A stretch of DNA of 5,894 nt, from contig JAKJFK010000113.1 of assembly GCA_022704925.1 (NCBI GenBank), positions 1 through 5,894 of the forward strand, written 5' to 3'. The notes under the pieces were generated by a model. It saw nothing but the letters and a program-made list of their open reading frames with translations, made no database searches and was not told the origin of the DNA. Both the position numbers and the translations under genes were made by a program. Source of the DNA: a candidate division TA06 bacterium (GTDB lineage Bacteria; Ratteibacteria; UBA8468; MWAK01). Positions 1 through 4,682 of this stretch are shown here, in pieces. Position 1 is the stretch's first letter. Each line of letters opens with the position of its first letter.

Positions 1-117
1 GGCCTGATAACCCGCGGCGCGCTGGAACGCACCGAGAGCCGCGGCGCCCATTTCCGGACCGATTTTCCGGAACGGGACGACGCCCGGTGGCTGCGCCACC
101 TCGAACGCCGGATCTGA
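1..117 (+). CDS. C-terminal end of a flavoprotein, probably L-aspartate oxidase (partial)
   Basis: Frame 1 is open from the left edge to a TGA at 115-117 and gives 38 residues ending ...[13 protein letters not shown]. The stretch [18 protein letters not shown] is the hallmark C-terminal segment of the succinate dehydrogenase/fumarate reductase/L-aspartate oxidase flavoprotein family, in which the Arg-Glu-Ser-Arg-Gly region lies near the FAD and dicarboxylate site. In SdhA/FrdA subunits the chain normally runs on for several dozen residues after the WL.H segment. Here it stops within six residues, which fits NadB (L-aspartate to iminoaspartate, first step of NAD synthesis) better. The family is clear, but NadB over SdhA/FrdA is inference because the FAD-binding N-terminus lies outside the window. 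The stop codon is 14 bases before the trpE start, so the two genes are probably cotranscribed. Confidence 0.6.
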   Translation, partial: GLITRGALERTESRGAHFRTDFPERDDARWLRHLERRI

Positions 118-131
118 CCAATGGCCGATCG

Positions 132-1619
132 ATGGAAATAACCCCTTCCTTTGACGAGTTCCGCCGCCTGGCCCGGGATTATAACCTGGTGCCGTTGAGC
201 GTCGAGATCCTGGCTGACCTGGAGACGCCGGTGTCGGCCTATTGGAAGGTGGTCGGGGCACGTCCGGGTTTTTTGCTGGAGAGCGTCGAAGGGGGCGAAA
301 AACAGGGGCGTTATTCCTTCCTGGGCACCGATGCCAGCCTTATCATAAGCGCCGTTGGCGACCGGGTCAGCCTGGATCGGCGCGGGAGAGTCGAGACCCG
401 CTCGGTCGAACCGCTGCTCTTCCTGCGTGACCTGATGTCCGGGTTTCGGGTGGCTCCCGACCCCGGGCTGCCTCCTTTTTCGGGGGGGCTGGTTGGATAC
501 TGCTCCTACGACCTGGTCCGTCGTTTCGAGAGGATTCCGGACCGGAATCCCGATGATCTGGGAATGCCGGATTTCCAGTTTTTCCTGGCCGATACCCTGC
601 TGGCCTTCGATCATTTTCGCCACCGGCTGCGCGTGATTACGCATGCCGAAATCGATTCGGACGTTGAAAACGCCTACCGGAAAGCCGTCCTCAGGCTGGA
701 AAGTATCGCCGGTCGGCTGCGGAAAACCGGGACTCCCTATCCGGGCGGCCCTGCGTCTGCTTCGGACCGGTTCCGGATGAAGCCCGATTGGGATCGAAAG
801 GATTTCGAGGCGGCCGTTCGGCGCGCCAAAAGTTACATCCGTCGCGGCGACGCCATCCAGGTGGTGCTTTCCCAGCGTCTGGCCATCGATTTTCCGGGCT
901 CGGGAGCGAACCAGTTCAATCTTTACCGGGCGATCCGATCCATCAACCCTTCCCCGTATCTCTTCCACCTGAATTTCGGCCCCTTCTCCATTTCCGGTTC
1001 CTCTCCGGAGGTGATGGTGCGCCTGGAAGCCGACCGGGCCACCCTGCGTCCGATTGCCGGGACCAGGCCGAGGGGCGCCGATGAAGTTTCGGACCTGGCC
1101 CTGGAAAGGGAGCTGCGGCGGAGCCGAAAGGAGCAGGCCGAACATATCATGCTGGTTGACCTGGGGCGCAACGACCTGGGCCGGGTCTGCCGGCCGGGCA
1201 GCGTCAAGGTAACCGAATTGATGAGCGTGGAACGTTACTCCCACGTCATGCATCTGGTCAGCAATATTACCGGCCGGCTGGTACCGGGGCGGGACGCGCT
1301 CGATCTTTTTCAGGCCTGCTTCCCGGCCGGCACCGTCAGCGGGGCACCCAAGGTGCGGGCCATGGAGATTATTGATGAGCTGGAGCAGAAAAGGCGGGGC
1401 CCCTATGCGGGCGCGGTCGGGTACCTTGATTTTGCCGGGAATCTGGATACCTGTATTACCATCCGGACCGTCCTGGTCAAGGGCGGCCGGGCTTACCTGC
1501 AAGTCGGCGCCGGCATCGTGGCCGACTCCGATCCGGGCCGGGAATACGAGGAGACCATGAACAAGGGGCGGGCGTTGCTGGAATCGCTCCGGCTGGTCTT
1601 AACCGGCCAGCTGTGCTAA
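132..1619 (+). CDS. trpE: Anthranilate synthase component I (TrpE)
   Basis: This is the large subunit of anthranilate synthase. It converts chorismate to anthranilate using ammonia passed from TrpG. At 495 residues it is the usual length. The N-terminal domain carries the tryptophan feedback motif LLES at residues 48-51, followed by GRYSFLG, so end-product inhibition is probably retained. The C-terminal chorismate-binding domain shows, in order, QVVLSQR (about 243-249), RPIAGTRPRG (about 306-315), EHIMLVDLGRND (about 337-348), FPAGTVSGAPK (about 397-407) and VGAGIVADSDP (about 458-468). No key residue is missing. I start at the ATG at 132, where MEITPSFDEF matches the family N-terminus. An in-frame GTG at 87 would add 15 residues lying inside the upstream gene. 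No good Shine-Dalgarno precedes either start. The separate trpG downstream encodes the partner subunit. TrpE rather than PabB is supported by the LLES motif and the adjacent trpG and trpD. Confidence 0.97.
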   Translation: MEITPSFDEFRRLARDYNLVPLSVEILADLETPVSAYWKVVGARPGFLLESVEGGEKQGRYSFLGTDASLIISAVGDRVSLDRRGRVETRSVEPLLFLRDLMSGFRVAPDPGLPPFSGGLVGYCSYDLVRRFERIPDRNPDDLGMPDFQFFLADTLLAFDHFRHRLRVITHAEIDSDVENAYRKAVLRLESIAGRLRKTGTPYPGGPASASDRFRMKPDWDRKDFEAAVRRAKSYIRRGDAIQVVLSQRLAIDFPGSGANQFNLYRAIRSINPSPYLFHLNFGPFSISGSSPEVMVRLEADRATLRPIAGTRPRGADEVSDLALERELRRSRKEQAEHIMLVDLGRNDLGRVCRPGSVKVTELMSVERYSHVMHLVSNITGRLVPGRDALDLFQACFPAGTVSGAPKVRAMEIIDELEQKRRGPYAGAVGYLDFAGNLDTCITIRTVLVKGGRAYLQVGAGIVADSDPGREYEETMNKGRALLESLRLVLTGQLC

Positions 1620-1652
1620 AATAAGGCGGTTTTTTCGCGGCCGTTTGGCCGG
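1601..1652 (+). promoter_or_regulatory. Possible RNA structure at the trpE-trpG junction
   Basis: The last codons of trpE and the 50-base gap before trpG contain mutually exclusive pairings. AACCG(g)CC at 1601-1608 can pair with GGCGGTT at 1625-1631, with one bulged G at 1606. That arm runs into six T residues (1630-1635), giving a weak terminator-like hairpin. Alternatively CCGGCC at 1603-1608 can pair with GGCCGG at 1647-1652. A separate small hairpin, CGGCC-GTTT-GGCCG, covers 1638-1651. No leader peptide rich in Trp codons is present. The pairings are seen in the sequence, while any regulatory role is inference. Short GC-rich pairings also arise by chance in DNA of this composition. Confidence 0.25.
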
Positions 1653-1669
1653 CGGAACCGAATCTGGCC

Positions 1670-2233
1670 ATGACCCTCTTGATCGACAATTACGATTCGT
1701 TCACCTATAATATTTTTCAGGCGCTTTCGGAATTGGGCGCCCGGGTGAAGGTGGTTCGCAACGACCGGATCGAGTCCGCCGCCATTTCCCGCCTGCGTCC
1801 GGACCGGATTATCATCTCCCCCGGTCCGGGACGGCCCGAAGATGCCGGCATTTCGGTGGAAGTGATCCGGCGTTTTGCCGGCAAGCTGCCGATTCTCGGC
1901 GTCTGCCTCGGCCACCAGGCCATCGGGTACGCTTTCGGAGGCCGGATCATCCGGGCCCCGACCCTGATGCACGGCAAGGTTTCCATGATAAGGCACCGGG
2001 GCCAGGGGGTTTTTCTGGGGCTTCCCGATCCTTTTGAAGCGACCCGGTATCATTCACTGGTGGTGGATCGGAAGAGCCTGCCGGCTTCGCTCCAGGTGAC
2101 CGCCTGGACCGATTCCGGCCTGATCATGGGACTCCAGCATGAAAATTTCCAGGTTTTCGGGGTCCAATTTCACCCGGAATCGATCCTGACCGGGGAAGGC
2201 TCAAAACTGCTGGCTAACTTTCTGCGGGTTTGA
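1670..2233 (+). CDS. trpG: Anthranilate synthase component II, glutamine amidotransferase (TrpG)
   Basis: This is the class I glutamine amidotransferase subunit. It releases ammonia from glutamine for TrpE. At 187 residues it is full length for a stand-alone TrpG/PabA protein. The family start (LIDNYDSFTYNI, residues 4-15) begins three residues after the ATG and fixes that start. Further motifs are the oxyanion strand SPGPGRPEDAG (50-60), the nucleophile elbow PILGVCLGHQAIG with catalytic Cys79, HGK at 101-103, YHSL at 127-130, and QFHPES with His168 and Glu170 completing the triad. The gap from trpE is 50 bases. Only a poor purine stretch (GGCGGA, 13 bases upstream) could serve as a ribosome site. 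If no separate pabA exists, this subunit may also serve para-aminobenzoate synthase, as in Bacillus; the window cannot decide that. Its place between trpE and trpD supports the TrpG name. Confidence 0.96.
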   Translation: MTLLIDNYDSFTYNIFQALSELGARVKVVRNDRIESAAISRLRPDRIIISPGPGRPEDAGISVEVIRRFAGKLPILGVCLGHQAIGYAFGGRIIRAPTLMHGKVSMIRHRGQGVFLGLPDPFEATRYHSLVVDRKSLPASLQVTAWTDSGLIMGLQHENFQVFGVQFHPESILTGEGSKLLANFLRV

Positions 2234-2258
2234 AGCCGCGCTTAAAAAAGGAATTCTC

Positions 2259-3326
2259 ATGAAAGACCTGATTGCCCGTCTGGTGCGGAAAGAAGATCTC
2301 AGCCAGGAGGAGGCGGCCCGGGGCATGACCCTGATCATGGAGGGGCGGGCCACCGAGGCCCAGATCGCCGCTTTTCTGATGGGGCTGCGTCTCAAGGGCG
2401 AGACCAGCGACGAAATTACCGGCTGCGCCCGGGTGATGCGGCAGAAGGCCCTCCGCATCGACATCGACCGCGAGGTGATCGACCTTGACCGTGACGATAT
2501 CAACGTCGACCGGGAGACGATCATTGACACCTGCGGGACCGGCGGAGACGGCACCAACACCTTTAACGTTTCCACGGCCACCGCTTTCGTGGTTGCCGGC
2601 GCCGGCTGCCTGGTCGCCAAGCACGGCAACCGGTCCGTCTCCAGTTCCTGCGGAAGCGCCGACGTGGTGCGTTCCCTGGGCATCAATCTCGACCTGGAGC
2701 CGGCCGAGGTCAAGCAGTGCGTCGAAAAGGTCGGCATCGGTTTTTTCTACGCGCCGCTCTATCACTCGGCCATGAAGTTTGCCCTGCCGGTTCGAGTCCA
2801 GTTGGGCATCCGGACCATCTTCAACCTGCTCGGTCCCCTCTCAAATCCGGCCGGCGCCAACGTTCAGGTGATGGGCGTCTACAGCCGGGAGTTGACCACG
2901 CTGATGGCCGAGGTCCTGCGCAACCTGGGCTGCCGAAGCGCCCTGGTGGTTTACGGGGAGGGGAGTTTCGACGAGATCAGCATCGTCGGCCGGACCTTTA
3001 TTGCCCACCTGAAGGAAGGCGCCGTTTCCAATTACCAGGTAAGCCCGGAAGATTTCGGTTTCGCTCCGGCCGGGCTGGAAACGATCCGGGGCGGTTCGGC
3101 CGAAGTTAATGCCCGGATTATCCTGGAAGTGCTGGGTGGGACGCCGGGGCCCCGCCGGAACATGGTGCTTATGAATGCCGCCGCGGTATTCCTGGCGGCC
3201 GGTCGGGTGGCGGACTGGAAGGCGGGCATCGCTCTCGCCGGTCATACGATCGATTCCGGACAGGCGCTGGGAAGGCTGGAGGCCTTGATCGAGTTCACCA
3301 ACCGTTTTGCTGTCAAAGAAAAGTAG
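2259..3326 (+). CDS. trpD: Anthranilate phosphoribosyltransferase (TrpD)
   Basis: This enzyme joins anthranilate to phosphoribosyl pyrophosphate (PRPP), the second committed step of tryptophan synthesis. Its 355 residues are slightly more than the usual 335-345. The N-terminal helical domain (about 1-65) is followed by the PRPP loop GTGGDG (93-98), NVST (103-106), KHGNRSVSS (121-129) and GSADV (132-136). Asp238-Glu239 in the FDEIS segment are the metal-binding pair. FNLLGPLSNPA (188-198) is also typical. The extra length comes largely from an acidic stretch at residues 67-87, just before the PRPP loop, built of three heptads: IDIDREV, IDLDRDD and INVDRET. A clean AAGGA (2248-2252) lies six bases before the ATG. 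The gap from trpG is 25 bases, which indicates one operon. No trpC follows, so the next pathway gene must be elsewhere. Confidence 0.97.
   Translation: MKDLIARLVRKEDLSQEEAARGMTLIMEGRATEAQIAAFLMGLRLKGETSDEITGCARVMRQKALRIDIDREVIDLDRDDINVDRETIIDTCGTGGDGTNTFNVSTATAFVVAGAGCLVAKHGNRSVSSSCGSADVVRSLGINLDLEPAEVKQCVEKVGIGFFYAPLYHSAMKFALPVRVQLGIRTIFNLLGPLSNPAGANVQVMGVYSRELTTLMAEVLRNLGCRSALVVYGEGSFDEISIVGRTFIAHLKEGAVSNYQVSPEDFGFAPAGLETIRGGSAEVNARIILEVLGGTPGPRRNMVLMNAAAVFLAAGRVADWKAGIALAGHTIDSGQALGRLEALIEFTNRFAVKEK
2457..2519 (+). repeat. Three in-frame 21-base units encoding acidic heptads in TrpD
   Basis: Residues 67-87 of TrpD read as three consecutive seven-residue units with the pattern Ile-(Asp/Asn)-hydrophobic-Asp-Arg-acidic-any, the last residue free: IDIDREV, IDLDRDD, INVDRET. 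The underlying DNA shares the ATC-GAC/AAC-xTx-GAC-CGx core in each 21-base unit but differs at several synonymous positions. Any duplication is therefore old, or the pattern is maintained at the protein level. The segment sits between the end of the N-terminal helical part and the PRPP-binding loop. Related acidic insertions at this place are, from memory, present in some delta-proteobacterial TrpD proteins. Confidence 0.5.
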
Positions 3327-3332
3327 GGGGAG
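3326..3332 (+). promoter_or_regulatory. Ribosome binding site of the DUF4321 gene
   Basis: GGGGGAG begins on the last base of the trpD stop codon and lies four bases before the ATG at 3337. It decides this start over the in-frame TTG at 3307, which lies inside trpD and would prepend a charged segment to the first membrane helix. Confidence 0.6.
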
Positions 3333-3336
3333 TTTC

Positions 3337-3600
3337 ATGAAGCACGGGCTTGGTTTTTTTCTCCTGTTGCTGCTGATCTCAGCGCTTATCGGCAGCGCCG
3401 TCGGAGAAATCGCCGGTTTCCTGCTGGGGCCGGAATCCCCGGCTTACCAGTTTTTCACCTCGGCCGCGACTCCGGCCCTCAACCCGTCCGAACTGGACCT
3501 GATTCTGGTCAAGCTGACCTTCGGAGCGGCGCTGCACCTGAACCTGACCGCCCTGCTCGGCATGATCATCGCCACCATAGCCTACCTGCGCCTGCCTTAG
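3337..3600 (+). CDS. Small two-helix membrane protein, DUF4321 family
   Basis: This is an 87-residue protein of unknown function. It starts with a short basic tail (MKHG), then a hydrophobic helix at about residues 5-31 containing small-residue positions (ALIGSAVGEIAGFLLG). A polar linker of about 30 residues rich in Ser, Pro and Ala follows, then a second helix at about 62-83 (the KLTFGAALHLNLTALLG segment and beyond) and a short YLRLP end. Positive residues at both ends predict that both termini face the cytoplasm and the linker faces outward. The G-E-x-x-G segment of helix 1 and the LTFG...L.LNL segment before helix 2 resemble the DUF4321 family as I recall it. The gene lies 10 bases after trpD and 13 before fabG, each with a good ribosome site, so it is a true gene within the operon. 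No catalytic residues are recognisable and I give no function. Confidence 0.85.
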   Translation: MKHGLGFFLLLLLISALIGSAVGEIAGFLLGPESPAYQFFTSAATPALNPSELDLILVKLTFGAALHLNLTALLGMIIATIAYLRLP

Positions 3601-3613
3601 GAAAGGAGATTCA

Positions 3614-4348
3614 ATGCTGCTGGAGAAGAAGACCGCCCTCATAACCGGGGCCGCCCGCGGAATCGGCGCGGCCATCGCCCGCCTTTTTGCCGCTGAGGGG
3701 GCCGATCTGGTGCTCTGGGACCTGGCGCCCCTTGACGAAATAAGCCTTGAACTCAAGCAGACCGGCCGCCACATCTGGACGGATAAGGTTGACATCTCCG
3801 ATCTTGGGGCCGTGGAGGAGGCGGTCAAGCGCCTGGACCCGGAACCGGGCCGCCTGGATGTCCTGGTCAACAATGCCGGGGTGACCCGGGATAACCTTTT
3901 GTTCCGCATGAAGGCCGAGGAATGGGACCTGGTTTTGAAGATCAACCTTTACGGGGCCTTCAATTGCACCAAGGTGCTGGGCCGGCTGATGGCCCGCAAG
4001 GGCGGCGGGAGCATCATCAATCTTGCCTCGGTGATCGGTCTGCGCGGCAATCCCGGTCAGGCCAATTACGGCGCCTCCAAGGCCGGGCTGATCGGATTTA
4101 CCAAGAGCAGCGCGCGTGAACTGGCCCGCTTTGGAATCCGGGTTAATGCGCTGGCGCCCGGTTACATACAGACCCCGATGACCGACCGGTTGACCGAGGA
4201 GCAGCGGGAGGCGATCCGGAAGCTGATTCCCATGGAGGTTTTCGGAAAACCGGAAGACGTGGCCGAGGTGGCGCTCTTCTTCGCTTCGCGTCTCTCCGGA
4301 TACGTGACCGGCGAGGTGCTCCGGATTGACGGCGGTTTCGCGATGTAA
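3614..4348 (+). CDS. fabG: 3-oxoacyl-[acyl-carrier-protein] reductase (FabG)
   Basis: This short-chain dehydrogenase reduces 3-oxoacyl-ACP to 3-hydroxyacyl-ACP in fatty-acid elongation. At 244 residues it is typical. The nucleotide-binding TGAARGIG lies at residues 11-18, NNAG at 86-89, and the catalytic tetrad is Asn111, Ser139, Tyr152 and Lys156. FabG-type signatures are also present: GVTRDNLLFRM, GNPGQANYGASKAG, APGYIQTPMT and the C-terminal IDGGFAM. These, with acpP and fabF next door, favour true FabG over another dehydrogenase. One oddity is that beta strand 2 ends LVLWDL, placing Asp36 where an acidic residue usually marks NAD(H) preference, although Arg15, often linked with NADP(H), is kept. 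The loop after strand 2 is about three residues shorter than in Bacillus FabG. A strong AAAGGAGA (3602-3609) precedes the ATG. The last codons contain the -35 element of a promoter for acpP. Confidence 0.95.
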   Translation: MLLEKKTALITGAARGIGAAIARLFAAEGADLVLWDLAPLDEISLELKQTGRHIWTDKVDISDLGAVEEAVKRLDPEPGRLDVLVNNAGVTRDNLLFRMKAEEWDLVLKINLYGAFNCTKVLGRLMARKGGGSIINLASVIGLRGNPGQANYGASKAGLIGFTKSSARELARFGIRVNALAPGYIQTPMTDRLTEEQREAIRKLIPMEVFGKPEDVAEVALFFASRLSGYVTGEVLRIDGGFAM

Positions 4349-4354
4349 TATAAT
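4326..4354 (+). promoter_or_regulatory. Predicted sigma-70 promoter for acpP-fabF
   Basis: TTGACG at 4326-4331 (five of six to the -35 consensus) is separated by exactly 17 bases from a perfect TATAAT at 4349-4354. The -10 follows directly on the fabG stop codon TAA (4346-4348). Transcription would begin near 4361, giving a leader of about 59 bases before acpP. The -35 falls in codons for the conserved Ile-Asp-Gly of FabG, so that half may owe its sequence to coding constraint. The -10 is noncoding and stands out in a GC-rich window. A separate start for acpP fits the high cellular demand for ACP. Confidence 0.7.
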
Positions 4355-4419
4355 TAACCATTTAGTTTTTGTTTTTTTAGCCGGAAGTATTTACCGGGTC
4401 ACCCAAGGTGGAGGAGAGT
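4349..4419 (+). other. AT-rich fabG-acpP spacer and acpP leader
   Basis: This is the longest gap between genes in the window (71 bases). It begins with the -10 element, then a T-rich run (4361-4379, two blocks of T broken by AG and G) at and after the predicted transcription start. A short CCGG...CCGG pairing follows, then CACC-CAA-GGTG (4400-4410), a four-pair hairpin whose right arm touches the ribosome site. There is no strong GC hairpin before the T run, so I do not call a rho-independent terminator. The T run could act as an unstructured ribosome-loading region in the leader; that is inference. Confidence 0.5.
4410..4416 (+). promoter_or_regulatory. Ribosome binding site of acpP
   Basis: GGAGGAG is close to a full anti-16S match. 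Its right end is three bases from the ATG at 4420, though pairing through the first GGAG gives a normal spacing of six. It selects ATG 4420 over an in-frame GTG at 4408 that overlaps the site itself. Confidence 0.75.
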
Positions 4420-4662
4420 ATGGACAGAAGCGAAATCGAAAAGGTGGTCAAGGAAGTGGTGGTTGAACAGCTGGCCGTCGACGCCAACGAGGTGAACATC
4501 AACGCCTCGTTTGTGGACGATCTCGGCGCCGATTCGCTGGATACGGTCGAGCTGGTCATGGCCTTCGAGGAGAAATTCGGGCTGGAGATACCCGATGAGG
4601 AGGCCGAGAAGATCAAGACCGTCGGCGATGCCGTCAATTACATATCCTCAAAGAAAGCCTGA
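4420..4662 (+). CDS. acpP: Acyl carrier protein (AcpP)
   Basis: This is the soluble carrier of growing acyl chains in type II fatty-acid synthesis. At 80 residues it has the usual size and is strongly acidic. The phosphopantetheine attachment site is Ser39 in [19 protein letters not shown], with the Asp-Ser-Leu core and the following acidic recognition helix II intact. Helix I (about 3-18) and the closing segment [19 protein letters not shown] are standard. The holo form requires a phosphopantetheinyl transferase not seen here. It lies between fabG, whose product acts on its acyl chain, and fabF, which extends it. A near-consensus promoter upstream suggests that it is transcribed more strongly than the trp genes. 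Its fatty-acid role, rather than a polyketide one, is supported by the neighbours and the canonical sequence. Confidence 0.98.
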   Translation: MDRSEIEKVVKEVVVEQLAVDANEVNINASFVDDLGADSLDTVELVMAFEEKFGLEIPDEEAEKIKTVGDAVNYISSKKA

Positions 4663-4682
4663 CCACCCGGTTTCAATCCGAC

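Noticed and set aside
87-131. GTG at 87 as an upstream start of trpE
   Set aside because: It would add 15 residues encoded inside the preceding gene that do not match the TrpE N-terminus. ATG 132 gives the family-like start.
1617-1622. TAAAAT at the end of trpE as a -10 element for trpG
   Set aside because: No -35-like sequence lies 16-18 bases upstream, and the hexamer is partly the trpE stop codon.
1638-1651. CGGCC-GTTT-GGCCG hairpin as a terminator
   Set aside because: No T run follows it on the + strand and no A run precedes it for the - strand; trpG starts 19 bases later.
1616-2053. A - strand open frame opposite trpG
   Set aside because: It covers the TrpG active-site coding region in antisense and has no protein-like features of its own.
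2214-2765. Long - strand open frames opposite trpD
   Set aside because: Two such frames overlap each other and the conserved PRPP loop region of trpD. Neither resembles a known protein, and both arise from GC-rich codon structure.
3307-3336. TTG at 3307 as start of the DUF4321 gene
   Set aside because: It lies inside trpD and would put a basic segment before the membrane helix. The ATG at 3337 has a strong ribosome site.
4361-4379. T-rich run after fabG as a rho-independent terminator
   Set aside because: The only upstream pairings are short AT-rich ones (TAAT-ATA-ATTA) that overlap the -10 element, with no GC-rich stem next to the run.
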